DNA from: a virus
IMG/VR virus record: IMGVR_UViG_3300007276_000035
Span: 1-64,000 of that record
Length of the DNA stretch: 64,000 bases
Reading direction: 5' to 3' (one strand)
Part shown: one piece after another, positions 1 to 7,696 of the stretch
How the letters are laid out: each line of letters begins with the position of its first letter
Position numbering within the stretch: position 1 is the first letter of the stretch
The notes under the pieces: model-generated
Seen by the model: only the letters and a program-made list of their open reading frames with translations
What the model was told of the DNA's origin: nothing
Databases searched by the model: none
Made by a program: the position numbers and the translations under genes

Positions 1-237
1 GTAGAAACCATGACGGGTGGTGTAGGGACTGGTACAACGACTGGTGTGACTGTTTCAGGTTCAACAGACGACAATACGTTCTCATACGTTTATGTTTATA
101 GTGCTGATATTTCTGTATTTGCGCAAATACATGCCAACACCTGGGTTAATTTGCGTATCGAAAACCTAACATTGAGTAGCACAAACCAATCTATCCCTGT
201 GTCGCAACAGTTTGATCGAAACTACAGCAACCCATAA
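1..237 (+). CDS. C-terminal end of a virion structural protein (partial)
   Basis: The reading frame is open from the first base and ends at TAA 235-237, so this is the last 78 codons of a gene that starts before the window. The tail is rich in Thr, Ser, Gly and Val (for example TGGVGTGTTTGVTVSGS) with alternating beta-like patterns, as in phage fibre or baseplate proteins. It is followed by a late promoter and other structural genes, which supports a virion role. No catalytic motif is visible. The specific function is unknown. Confidence 0.6.
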   Translation, partial: VETMTGGVGTGTTTGVTVSGSTDDNTFSYVYVYSADISVFAQIHANTWVNLRIENLTLSSTNQSIPVSQQFDRNYSNP

Positions 238-267
238 CCAATCTGTTTAATTGATTCTACCGTTATC

Positions 268-275
268 GATAAATA
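268..275 (+). promoter_or_regulatory. T4-type late promoter
   Basis: GATAAATA lies 36 bases before the start of the 457-residue structural gene. A GGAAAGG ribosome site lies between them. Confidence 0.7.
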
Positions 276-311
276 GTATAATATAAGTATGTACGATAAA
301 GGAAAGGTTTT

Positions 312-1685
312 ATGGTTGATAATGTAAGGATCCCGTCGGACGGCGCAGGTAAACGTGTTACCACTAATGTCTATAATGACGGCGCCACAGATTTTCATAC
401 CCAGGTTATTAATGTAGGCGACCGAACAGATCCAAATCTTGCTCAAACAGTAAGTACGGATGGTGCTGCTTGGGTTGAATTTCCTTCTGGTATGCCTGAT
501 TTCAATGCATTCGGTGCATTGATGACCGCCAATTCAGGATTATTAGGTGCTTACAAATTTTATGATGGACCAGTTTCAATTGCATCGATAGTAAACACAA
601 ATACAACTGGCACAGCAAATGTAGCATTTGACTCATCTTCGTTGAGTTACAATATGAGTACTAGTGCCGGAACTGGACATTCAGCGGAAATAGGGTCACA
701 TAAACACTTTGCTTACAAACCAGGAAGCGGTATGCTAAGTTTATTTGTTGTTTCTGCCGATGATCCAGGCAAAATAAACGTAACCAGACAAGTCGGTATT
801 TTCGACGACGACGACGGATTATTTTTTGAATCTACTGACGGACTGATGAATGTGGTAGTAAGAGACTCAACAACTGCAACTGAAACACGCATAGAACAAG
901 ATAGCTGGAACGGCGACAGATTAAACGGTTTAGGAGGCGACAATAATAGAAGTGGTGCCCTTTTAGACTTTAGTAAATTAAATATTTTCTGGGTTAGGTA
1001 TCAATATCTTAGTGCTGGAGCAATAGAATTTGGAACATACATTGATGGCAAAGCTATTGTGCTACATACGATATCTAACTACGGTACTCTTAATGCACCG
1101 TACATGGCCAAATCAAAACTACCAGTCCGTGCTCGTATCGAAAATGTAGGACCTGCAATAGGCACCAGTGATTTTAGGATACATTGTGCGGCAGTATTAA
1201 ACGAAGGATACCCCGAACAAATTTTTAAGCCGTTGTCTATTATTGGACAACGTGTAATTAATACTAGCGACGAAACATATATCTGGGCTGCTCGACCAAG
1301 CCAAACCTGGAACGGAATACCAAATAGAGATGTCTACTTACCCAAAGACCTAAGTATAGTAAGCTCAACAGATGCAATGATAATAAGGGTGTATCACAAC
1401 CCCACCTTAGTAAATGCTACTTATCCAAATTCAGCACTGGGTGTTGAATGGGACACTAACAGTAATACTACACTTAGTGGTGGTTCAGTAATTTTTAGTA
1501 CAGTGGTTGGCGTCGGTCATGCTCTAGTTCATCAATTATCATTATTACTTGACCAAGGCACACAAGGTTACACAAGACACTACAATATAGCTGAGACTGA
1601 CGTATTAGCAATAACAGCAGAACGGTTAACTACAAATGGCAATTCTACGGTATGTGTAACATCGACCATACACCAGCAAGGATAA
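312..1685 (+). CDS. Virion structural protein, probable tail fibre or baseplate component
   Basis: A 457-residue protein. It starts MVDNVRIPSDGAGKRVTT after a GGAAAGG ribosome site. Its composition is Asn, Thr, Ser and Gly rich and mostly beta. The segment around residues 150-260 (FDDDDGLFFES, WVRYQYLSAGAIEFGTYIDG) reads like a lectin-like beta sandwich, but I cannot name a domain with certainty. There is no signal peptide or membrane segment. A late promoter precedes it and a second structural gene follows after 3 bases, which points to an assembled virion part. The exact position in the particle is inferred only. Confidence 0.6.
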   Translation: MVDNVRIPSDGAGKRVTTNVYNDGATDFHTQVINVGDRTDPNLAQTVSTDGAAWVEFPSGMPDFNAFGALMTANSGLLGAYKFYDGPVSIASIVNTNTTGTANVAFDSSSLSYNMSTSAGTGHSAEIGSHKHFAYKPGSGMLSLFVVSADDPGKINVTRQVGIFDDDDGLFFESTDGLMNVVVRDSTTATETRIEQDSWNGDRLNGLGGDNNRSGALLDFSKLNIFWVRYQYLSAGAIEFGTYIDGKAIVLHTISNYGTLNAPYMAKSKLPVRARIENVGPAIGTSDFRIHCAAVLNEGYPEQIFKPLSIIGQRVINTSDETYIWAARPSQTWNGIPNRDVYLPKDLSIVSSTDAMIIRVYHNPTLVNATYPNSALGVEWDTNSNTTLSGGSVIFSTVVGVGHALVHQLSLLLDQGTQGYTRHYNIAETDVLAITAERLTTNGNSTVCVTSTIHQQG

Positions 1686-1688
1686 TGA

Positions 1689-3368
1689 ATGCTTGCATTA
1701 GGCTTCGGATTTTTTGAGCTTTGGGAACTTAACCAGAAAGTAAGTTTTGACCCCCTTCAACGACTAATTGTTGTTAACGACGGAGTAACCGACATAGATA
1801 TCAAAATAGATATCTATTCTAACTGGAAAGAATGGATACAATTATCTGACTATACTGGACAAGCGCCGCCAGCAATTAGACCAATTGGTGGTGACCCCAC
1901 AGGCCCTGGACAACGAGCTGGTGAAATTTACTTCTTAATTAATGACTGGAAATTAGTAATTGACTTTAATCAAACTAGAGTCAACGGAGTATTGTTGTCA
2001 GACGATTTTGATACTGCGTACTGGTTCGACCCAGTCGGTATATTAGAAAGGGACGACTTACTACCTTTTTACCCTGCAACAGTTAGTAACCTGGTAACAA
2101 CAATCGAGGTAACAGCAGAACTACAAAAATCACTTGACTATTCCGGCACTATAATAGTTGACACTACTCTAGAATTTTCGGGATCTGTTTTTCCATTCGG
2201 AACAAGAGCAAAACCAGTTAACAATATAAACGATGCAATTATACTAGCGGAAGAATACAACATTAGTGACATACGCTTAATTAGAGGCGATTTGACTATT
2301 GACACTGACGTAAGCTACTATCAAATTACCGCAGACAGCAGTGAACAAAAAGTAACTCTATTGGCAAATTCTACACTAACAGATGCTACGTTTATTAATA
2401 TGTCGTTAGAAGGGGAGGTAAACGGTTACAACATTCACGCAGATCAAGTAAAGTTGATTGATGTAAGTAATATAGCTGGAGACGTTAGATTCACTGGATA
2501 TGCTGGCAATATACTATTAGCTCCAAATGCATCTTTTGTATCTACAAACAGTTACTCTCTAAAGAGTGGTAACGAAACACCGTTTATTGTATTCAACGGA
2601 GACAACGATGTTTCTATACGATCATATTCTGGGGGATTACGAGTTCAAAATTTAACAGGAAATTCGTCCGCTACATTTGAATTTATTGCAGGCAAAATAT
2701 TTTTAGATAATACTGATGTTGGTGGCACAGCAAGTGTTCGAGGAACAGTGTTACTTACTGATAGCAGTGCTGGAACAGTAGTTGATACAACAGCTACCGT
2801 CACAGACCTTACTATACAAGACCTAAGCAATGTTGACTTGAGTAACGCGAACATTATAGTTAATGCGCCTACAGCCGTAGAAATTAGACAAGAGATAGAA
2901 CAAAACAGTACTCAGTTAGCAAATATTAGCACAACAACCGTAGACACTAATATTATTGTACAAGGAATAGATAGTAACTTAATTATAGTAGATAATACTG
3001 TCGATAATATCAACAATACAGTCAGCACGATTGACACCAATGTCAATGATATAGAGACTACCGTTAATAGTATTAGTTCAGAATTATCATTAGTAGCAGG
3101 TGATGTAACTAACATAGATTCGAATATTACTGTACTATCGCAAGAAATAGATAGTATTAATTCAAATATTATTAACATCGAAAATATTATTTCGTCGAGT
3201 GGAGGAGGTTTAACACCTACACAAGCTACTATGTTGTTAGAGATGTATGAGTTACTAGGTCTAGATCCAACCAAGCCACTAGTTGTAACTGAGACTGCAC
3301 GAGACGCAGGCAACATTAGCCAGACTATTGACACCAACAACACTAGAACAATAGTAACAAGAAACTAA
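1689..3368 (+). CDS. Virion structural protein with beta-helix-like region and C-terminal coiled coil
   Basis: A 559-residue protein. Residues 1-150 form a globular head (SFDPLQRLIVVNDGVTDIDIK, NWKEW). Residues 150-390 are repetitive beta strands like a right-handed beta helix (TLLANSTLTDATFINMSLEG). Residues 395-500 form a long coiled coil with repeated I-D-S/T-N (VDNINNTVSTIDTNVNDIE). The end, LLEMYELLGLDPTKPLVVT, is a C-terminal signature I recognise from many phage tail-associated proteins, although its role there is not established. It is cotranscribed with its neighbours. Probably a trimeric tail or fibre attachment protein. Confidence 0.6.
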   Translation: MLALGFGFFELWELNQKVSFDPLQRLIVVNDGVTDIDIKIDIYSNWKEWIQLSDYTGQAPPAIRPIGGDPTGPGQRAGEIYFLINDWKLVIDFNQTRVNGVLLSDDFDTAYWFDPVGILERDDLLPFYPATVSNLVTTIEVTAELQKSLDYSGTIIVDTTLEFSGSVFPFGTRAKPVNNINDAIILAEEYNISDIRLIRGDLTIDTDVSYYQITADSSEQKVTLLANSTLTDATFINMSLEGEVNGYNIHADQVKLIDVSNIAGDVRFTGYAGNILLAPNASFVSTNSYSLKSGNETPFIVFNGDNDVSIRSYSGGLRVQNLTGNSSATFEFIAGKIFLDNTDVGGTASVRGTVLLTDSSAGTVVDTTATVTDLTIQDLSNVDLSNANIIVNAPTAVEIRQEIEQNSTQLANISTTTVDTNIIVQGIDSNLIIVDNTVDNINNTVSTIDTNVNDIETTVNSISSELSLVAGDVTNIDSNITVLSQEIDSINSNIINIENIISSSGGGLTPTQATMLLEMYELLGLDPTKPLVVTETARDAGNISQTIDTNNTRTIVTRN

Positions 3369-3369
3369 C

Positions 3370-3738
3370 ATGGCGTTTGATCACAAAAATTTTGCGACAC
3401 ACGGACTCTATCCTGGATTAGTCACCACTCGTAGCGTGGCTAACCTAGGCCACTTCAAACTTGAAGTAATAATAGAGAAACTACCACGCGGAGGCCCTGG
3501 TACAGCGGGAGGCGCGGTACGGACACGCGGTCGACCTGAAAAAGATAAATATAAAGTAACAATGCGAGTTATGTATAAGACTCGTGTTTGGGAATATGAA
3601 AGAGTAGTTAGCCATATTGCAGCTAGCGTAACAGCCAAACTAATAGGCAAACCTCTTCCAGAAGACCCAAGTGTAACAGTATATAGTGTTATAGAAAAGG
3701 AAAATGAAGATCCTAACATTGAGGTTTATAAGAAATGA
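3370..3738 (+). CDS. Conserved phage protein, probably structural
   Basis: 122 residues, starting 1 base after the preceding stop. It has a basic glycine-rich loop (LPRGGPGTAGGAVRTRGRP) at residues 38-56 and an alpha/beta C-terminal half. It overlaps the next gene by 4 bases (ATGA), so the two are probably translationally coupled. I do not recognise a family with a known role. Its position among virion genes suggests assembly or virion function. Confidence 0.5.
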   Translation: MAFDHKNFATHGLYPGLVTTRSVANLGHFKLEVIIEKLPRGGPGTAGGAVRTRGRPEKDKYKVTMRVMYKTRVWEYERVVSHIAASVTAKLIGKPLPEDPSVTVYSVIEKENEDPNIEVYKK

Positions 3739-4349
3739 GTATTGCTAAGCTGAAACTAGACGAGTCAACTAAATTAGAATTTGGTGTGGCCATCACAGGT
3801 GCAGAAAGCAGACCTATTACACGGTTTGTTATCGAAGGTGAAAAGTATTCTATTACTTTCCCTTGCCGCCCAGTTGGAGACGGCATTGAAGTTGATGTCG
3901 GCGAGCTAGATAACATATTTGAAGCAGGTGAATATCCTGTACGTCTAGAAGTTATAATTGAGGATAAAGTATATATTCCTTTCGAAGACACTATTACACT
4001 GGAGCCAAACGTACACATTACTACTAAGCCAAAGGAAACTAAAGTTCGTGAAAGCGTTAAAGTAGAACAAGTTGTTGTTAAAGCAAGTAAAGCAGCACCA
4101 CGTCCAGAACCAAAGACCCAGCTTACTGAAGCAGAGGTTAAGAAGCAGCGTAAGCTAGCAACACTTATTGCTGAGACTACTAACTACAAGTTCGTTGAAG
4201 GGCAAACAAACCGTCAGATCATTGAAGAATCACTGCATTCTTGCAAAGCACTTCCACAAGAGAAGCACAAGCTATTGATTGATATGCTTAAAGCAGCAAA
4301 AAGCGCAGATATTACCTTTAGCACAAAAGTTATACCAACTTCCCTGTAA
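3735..4349 (+). CDS. Conserved T4-like marine phage protein, probably virion associated
   Basis: 204 residues. The N-terminal 100 residues form a beta-rich immunoglobulin-like domain (KLEFGVAITGAESRPITRFVIEG, YPVRLEVIIEDKVYIPFE). A charged linker of Lys, Glu and Val follows at 100-140, then a helical C-terminal domain (KLATLIAETTNYKFVEGQT). I recognise the N-terminal pattern from marine T4-like phages, where it has no assigned role. It is the last gene before a sigma70-like promoter, so it ends the structural operon. Confidence 0.5.
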   Translation: MSIAKLKLDESTKLEFGVAITGAESRPITRFVIEGEKYSITFPCRPVGDGIEVDVGELDNIFEAGEYPVRLEVIIEDKVYIPFEDTITLEPNVHITTKPKETKVRESVKVEQVVVKASKAAPRPEPKTQLTEAEVKKQRKLATLIAETTNYKFVEGQTNRQIIEESLHSCKALPQEKHKLLIDMLKAAKSADITFSTKVIPTSL

Positions 4350-4354
4350 AACAC

Positions 4355-4383
4355 TTGACTTAATACACGTACTGTTATATAAT
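4355..4383 (+). promoter_or_regulatory. Sigma70-like promoter
   Basis: TTGACT, a 17-base spacer, then TATAAT. It drives the phosphoesterase gene that starts at 4414. Confidence 0.8.
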
Positions 4384-4413
4384 AGCAGTACATGTATAGG
4401 GTAATATATCATA

Positions 4414-5022
4414 ATGAGTAATACTTACGCCATTTCAGATACCCATTGGGGGCATCAAAACATTCGTCATTATCGTACTAAATTTACGAGTATCGAAGAG
4501 CATGACGGATTTATCATGGACAACATCTTGCGCACTGTGGGCAAGCGCGACATATTATGGCTATTAGGTGACTGTTTCTTTGATGAGGCAGCACTAGTTA
4601 ATTTAATTGCAATAAACAAAAGATGCCAAGCAGTGCATTTTATTCCAGGCAACCACGACACTGATACAAAAGAACGTCAAGAAGTACTGCGTAAAATTGT
4701 CAAGGACAATATGGTTAGCAAGTTTGGTAGCATGATGACAGCATCGGGGTTTTGGTTAACCCATCCTCCTATGCACCCGCGCGAGTTATATGGCAAGGTA
4801 AACGTACATGGCCACGTGCATGTCAAAACTGTCCCTGACACCAACTATATCAATGTGTCTTGCGAAAATGTACGCTATACCCCAGTTAACTTGAACGCAC
4901 TAAAAGACCCTAACAACTGTAAGGACTTACTGGTACATTATGGCCCTTATGAACATATATGCGATGATTATAGGGACGGGACTGGTATTAGGTGCCTATT
5001 GTGCGAAAATCGCAAGGAATAA
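4414..5022 (+). CDS. Calcineurin-like metallophosphoesterase
   Basis: 202 residues. The metal-binding blocks of the superfamily are present in order: D-T-H-W-G-H near residue 9 (D-x-H), G-D-C near 52 (GD), GNHD near 76 and H-G-H-V-H near 130. The protein should hydrolyse a phosphomono- or diester, but the substrate is unknown. The last 20 residues add a Cys/His cluster (HICDD, CLLCENRKE) that could bind zinc. It has its own sigma70-like promoter, which suggests early expression. The stop is followed at once by the 52-base hairpin of promoter module A. Confidence 0.85.
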   Translation: MSNTYAISDTHWGHQNIRHYRTKFTSIEEHDGFIMDNILRTVGKRDILWLLGDCFFDEAALVNLIAINKRCQAVHFIPGNHDTDTKERQEVLRKIVKDNMVSKFGSMMTASGFWLTHPPMHPRELYGKVNVHGHVHVKTVPDTNYINVSCENVRYTPVNLNALKDPNNCKDLLVHYGPYEHICDDYRDGTGIRCLLCENRKE

Positions 5023-5023
5023 C

Positions 5024-5075
5024 GTAAGTCATTGATTTATAAGGAAAAAAATATCCAATAAAATCAATGACTTAC
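5024..5075 (+). repeat. 52-base hairpin element, orientation 1
   Basis: A 15-base perfect stem (GTAAGTCATTGATTT paired with AAATCAATGACTTAC) surrounds an A-rich loop. The full 52 bases are the exact reverse complement of 40931-40982. It starts one base after the upstream stop codon. No T-run follows, so it is not a typical terminator. Confidence 0.9.
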
Positions 5076-5119
5076 AAAATCTGGCGATTTTACCCTAAAT
5101 TATTTTAAAACTCCAATAA

Positions 5120-5133
5120 AATCAATAACTTAC
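5120..5133 (+). promoter_or_regulatory. 14-base operator-like box, module A
   Basis: AATCAATAACTTAC ends 4 bases before the -35. It is a variant of AATCAATGACTTAC at 5062-5075 and has the same placement at 37141-37154 and 41027-41040. Confidence 0.7.
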
Positions 5134-5137
5134 ATGG

Positions 5138-5165
5138 TTGACACATACCGTTATGGTGTTATTAT
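5138..5165 (+). promoter_or_regulatory. Sigma70-like promoter of module A
   Basis: TTGACA, a 16-base spacer, TATTAT. The downstream leader (ATACATGTAGGTTAAATAAC, then GGAG) is nearly identical to that after 41072. Confidence 0.85.
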
Positions 5166-5197
5166 ATACATGTAGGTTAAATAACGGAGTAAAGAAC

Positions 5198-5683
5198 ATG
5201 AAGATAGTAGTTGAGACGCAACACCGCGAGAACTATGGCGCCCATGATTGGGACGGTACTGGTGAGTGCCCACAGCACTGGAAGTGCAAGGGCGGCTCCA
5301 CCTACGTTATCAATAACGTCTCGATTGCTCAAAGCCTGGATACCCAGTTTTGGGATACCATCCGCAACACCATTCATAAAGTCGATGACTACTTCGAGGA
5401 GTACATCGTTGGTTTAGAACTAGTTGACGATGTCGACTACAAGCCCAACCACGAGCACTGGGACCAGCCTTATGTCTGCGATGACATTGCTACCGGCATC
5501 TTCCGCAAGACTGAGGTTGGCGGTTGTAATGAGCCTGTTCAAGCCTCGCGCAGGACACTGGCCATGGAAGATGGTAATTTGCAGCCCCAGGGCGTCGAGT
5601 ACATGATCGACGATGTATGGGTTAGCTACAGCGAAGGATGCGAAGCAGTAGAAGCATACCGACGCGCACAGGAGGCAGCGTAA
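5198..5683 (+). CDS. Conserved accessory phage protein
   Basis: 161 residues. The ATG at 5198 is preferred because AACGGAG lies just upstream and the longer frame would begin inside the promoter. The protein starts MKIVVETQHRENYGAHDWDG and holds Cys and Trp rich segments (GECPQHWKCKGG, residues 22-33). I recognise it only as a phage hypothetical. Its bases are more GC rich than those of the structural genes before it. It is the first gene behind module A, so it is probably early expressed and dispensable or host related. No function can be assigned. Confidence 0.65.
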   Translation: MKIVVETQHRENYGAHDWDGTGECPQHWKCKGGSTYVINNVSIAQSLDTQFWDTIRNTIHKVDDYFEEYIVGLELVDDVDYKPNHEHWDQPYVCDDIATGIFRKTEVGGCNEPVQASRRTLAMEDGNLQPQGVEYMIDDVWVSYSEGCEAVEAYRRAQEAA

Positions 5684-5684
5684 C

Positions 5685-6236
5685 ATGGCTATCGTAACTA
5701 AAGAATATATCGAGAACTATTGTACAACCAAGACTCCAGAGCAAGTTGCTCAGTTTGTTGGTCGCGCCTTGGTTGTTATCTTCAATAATCAAACAGCAGA
5801 CGAGAAGGCTGCTAGTACGACCAACGTTGATAATGGCATTGGTTTCACAGGCGCTGATGCCCATTCGGGCTGCATCACAGCCAAAACATTCCTCAAGCGC
5901 GGTGCCTTGCTGGATTGGCAAGTAGAGCGCTGGACCAAGCGCAACAAGAAGGGCACTATGCGCATCGCCAAATACCACAAACAGCTTAACGAAGCAGCTG
6001 AGCGTAAGGCTGTTAAGGCTACCCCGAGGTCATGGGAGCAGGTCAACAAAGCAATAAGCGATGTTAATTGGTCCAAATTGGATATGTCTACAGTTGAGCG
6101 TAACATGAAGAACGCCTTTGCAGAACACGAGCGTAAGCAAGAAGAACGGGCGTTTATGAACAAAGAAATAGTCCGCTCTAATGCTACAACGTACCGCCGA
6201 GCAATACGCAGCAATGCTGATCGGAGGAGCTTGTAA
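5685..6236 (+). CDS. Conserved accessory phage protein
   Basis: 183 residues, starting one base after the previous stop. The central segment (DNGIGFTGADAHSGCITAKTF, residues 49-68) followed by LKRGALLDWQVE is a conserved block. The C-terminal half is helical and strongly basic (WTKRNKKGTMRIAKYHK; RAIRSNADRRSL). No known catalytic motif is visible. Second gene of the module A cluster. It overlaps the next start by one base (TAATG). Confidence 0.6.
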   Translation: MAIVTKEYIENYCTTKTPEQVAQFVGRALVVIFNNQTADEKAASTTNVDNGIGFTGADAHSGCITAKTFLKRGALLDWQVERWTKRNKKGTMRIAKYHKQLNEAAERKAVKATPRSWEQVNKAISDVNWSKLDMSTVERNMKNAFAEHERKQEERAFMNKEIVRSNATTYRRAIRSNADRRSL

Positions 6237-6421
6237 TGTATAGGGAAGATCAGTGTGAAAATCCAAATGCTCATGCTAGGTATACGTCGGGATCATGTTT
6301 AATGTGCGCTATGGACCGACTACGAGCAGAAGTATTCCGGCTTGACGAAGTGATTCTTGAGTACAAAAAAGATATAGGAACCTTATCTAAGGCAAGCGAG
6401 ACAAGATATTGGAAGCATTAA
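6236..6421 (+). CDS. Small putative zinc-binding protein
   Basis: 61 residues. A C-x-H-x-C-x2-C pattern near the N-terminus (Cys7, His13, Cys21, Cys24 region: CENPNAHARY then SGSCLMC) suggests a small zinc-binding head. It is followed by a helical tail. The start overlaps the preceding stop by one base. Last gene of the module A cluster, before a terminator. Function unknown. Confidence 0.55.
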   Translation: MYREDQCENPNAHARYTSGSCLMCAMDRLRAEVFRLDEVILEYKKDIGTLSKASETRYWKH

Positions 6422-6439
6422 TCTTTAAAGATTATAAGG

Positions 6440-6472
6440 CAGCAACATAATGATTGTGTTGCTGTTTTTTTA
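6440..6472 (+). terminator. Rho-independent terminator
   Basis: CAGCAACA and TGTTGCTG form an 8-base stem followed by a run of eight T. It ends the module A cluster. Confidence 0.8.
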
Positions 6473-6611
6473 TATCTTATGTGCCTCGTATACGTTCTAT
6501 AACGGGCAAGATCTGTTTAATGACAAGTGGTATTATTTGTTGATGTGGGCTGGGGCATGTTGCTTCTGGCCCATTCTTCTAGGGATCAAACTGCATCGGA
6601 ACTATAAATAA
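6450..6611 (+). CDS. Possible small two-segment membrane protein
   Basis: 53 codons beginning at an ATG that sits in the loop of the terminator at 6440-6472. The translation MIVLLFFYILCASYTFYNG, then YYLLMWAGACCFWPILLGI, has two hydrophobic segments separated by a polar turn, as in small phage membrane proteins. There is no clear ribosome site, and the start lies inside a hairpin. Translation would need readthrough transcripts. It could be a chance frame. Confidence 0.35.
   Translation: MIVLLFFYILCASYTFYNGQDLFNDKWYYLLMWAGACCFWPILLGIKLHRNYK
6603..6610 (+). promoter_or_regulatory. T4-type late promoter (canonical TATAAATA)
   Basis: TATAAATA lies 19 bases before the ATG at 6630, with AAGGAG between. 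This is the exact T4 consensus, while most others in the window begin with G. Confidence 0.65.
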
Positions 6612-6629
6612 TAAAATAAGGAGACACTT

Positions 6630-6860
6630 ATGGCAAACGATTACAGCGAATGGAGTCGAGAAGCACTTTACATGGGGATAGAAACTCGTGATGCTCGTAT
6701 AAAACAACTAGAAGATAACGAAGCTATTGTTAGCGGTATAGTGCAGAACTTAGTGCAGCATAAACTTGATTGTGCAATCGAAATGACATCAACTGAAGCA
6801 ACCCGTTTATCTAGGACCATTGCGGAACTAGAAGAACACTTCGGTACACAAAAGGACTAA
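6630..6860 (+). CDS. Small helical phage protein
   Basis: 76 residues, almost all predicted helix (ALYMGIETRDARIKQLEDNE). Charged heptads fit a short coiled coil. Start chosen by AAGGAG 8 bases upstream. Probably late transcribed from 6603. No recognised family. Confidence 0.6.
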   Translation: MANDYSEWSREALYMGIETRDARIKQLEDNEAIVSGIVQNLVQHKLDCAIEMTSTEATRLSRTIAELEEHFGTQKD

Positions 6861-6864
6861 TAAC

Positions 6865-7122
6865 ATGTTTGATAATAAAAAAATTAGAATAGACAGCGTT
6901 GATATAGGAAATATCGGAGACGTAGTTGCATTCAAGATATTCACTAGTGAAGGCGACATGCATCTTAATATGTCTACAGACTCTGCTAAAAGTATGATTA
7001 GTCTACTAGAAAACACAGTAGCAAAAATAGAAACAGGCGACTATCTTAGCGAAGAAATTGTGGATACTCGCAAAGAAATTCTAGACACAGACATCCTGGA
7101 TGCTGGCGAAGCACCGGAATAA
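6865..7122 (+). CDS. Small conserved phage protein
   Basis: 85 residues. The N-terminal beta part (KIRIDSVDIGNIGDVVAFKI) is followed by an acidic helical tail. It starts 4 bases after the preceding stop and ends 4 bases before the polymerase-like gene, so the three genes appear cotranscribed. No known motif. Confidence 0.55.
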   Translation: MFDNKKIRIDSVDIGNIGDVVAFKIFTSEGDMHLNMSTDSAKSMISLLENTVAKIETGDYLSEEIVDTRKEILDTDILDAGEAPE

Positions 7123-7126
7123 TTTA

Positions 7127-7696
7127 ATGAAAATTGATTTTGACGTTGACATAGACATGAAAGATCGGGATGCTTTTTTAAAAAAACTCCCGCATGTGGT
7201 CGGCTCAGTCAAAAAAGACGGTGTCTACACCAAACACAACACTGGTGTATATTTTCAAGCATTACCTAAATTTGCCCTTGAGGATATAGCTGCGATTGAT
7301 CATAAGGAAGCTGCCGACTTGGGCTACTTTAAAGTGGACTTTCTTAATAACAGTGTATATAGTGAAGTCCGAGATATGGAACACTTAGCAAAGCTAGCTA
7401 ACACTGAACCTATGTGGGAGTTACTAGAGCACGAAGACATTGTAAAGCACTTGTATCATATTTCTAATTATGCAGACTTGGTTGCTAGCTACAAGCCTAA
7501 GTCTATACTAGAATTAGCATACTTACTTGCTATAATACGTCCAGCGAAAAGACATTTGCAAGGCAAATCCTGGCAAGAAATATCCGAAACAGTTTGGGAA
7601 AAACCCGCAGACGGTAGTTACTATTTTAAGAAAGCTCACGCTGTCGCATTCGCAACAGCAATCGTTGTTCAACTAAATTTGTTGTGCGAAGACTAA
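7127..7696 (+). CDS. Miniature C-family DNA polymerase-like protein (DnaE core)
   Basis: 189 residues. The start at ATG 7127 is preferred because residues 1-20 (MKIDFDVDIDMKDRDAFLKK) then match the DnaE block MPDFDVDFCMEKRD. Further collinear matches to E. coli DnaE recalled from memory are: KHNTGV at 36-41 (KHAGGV), FKVDFL at 68-73 (VKFDFLG), residues 95-140 ending LLAIIRP (MIALVALFRPGP) and FKKAHAVAFA at 167-176 (FNKSHSAAYA). Equivalents of all three catalytic aspartates (401, 403, 555) are kept, as Asp4, Asp6 and Asp71. The PHP, thumb, beta-binding and OB parts of the roughly 1160-residue parent are missing. Whether it polymerises, binds primer ends or acts as an inhibitor is unknown. Confidence 0.65.
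   Translation: MKIDFDVDIDMKDRDAFLKKLPHVVGSVKKDGVYTKHNTGVYFQALPKFALEDIAAIDHKEAADLGYFKVDFLNNSVYSEVRDMEHLAKLANTEPMWELLEHEDIVKHLYHISNYADLVASYKPKSILELAYLLAIIRPAKRHLQGKSWQEISETVWEKPADGSYYFKKAHAVAFATAIVVQLNLLCED

Noticed and set aside
2912-3343. Minus-strand frame of 143 codons opposite the coiled-coil structural gene
   Set aside because: Its repetitive Ser/Leu/Ile/Val content is the mirror of the coiled-coil repeat, with no promoter or start signal.
5024-5075. Terminator for the phosphoesterase gene
   Set aside because: The stem is strong, but no T-run follows and the same element appears reversed before another promoter. A regulatory or recombination element fits better.
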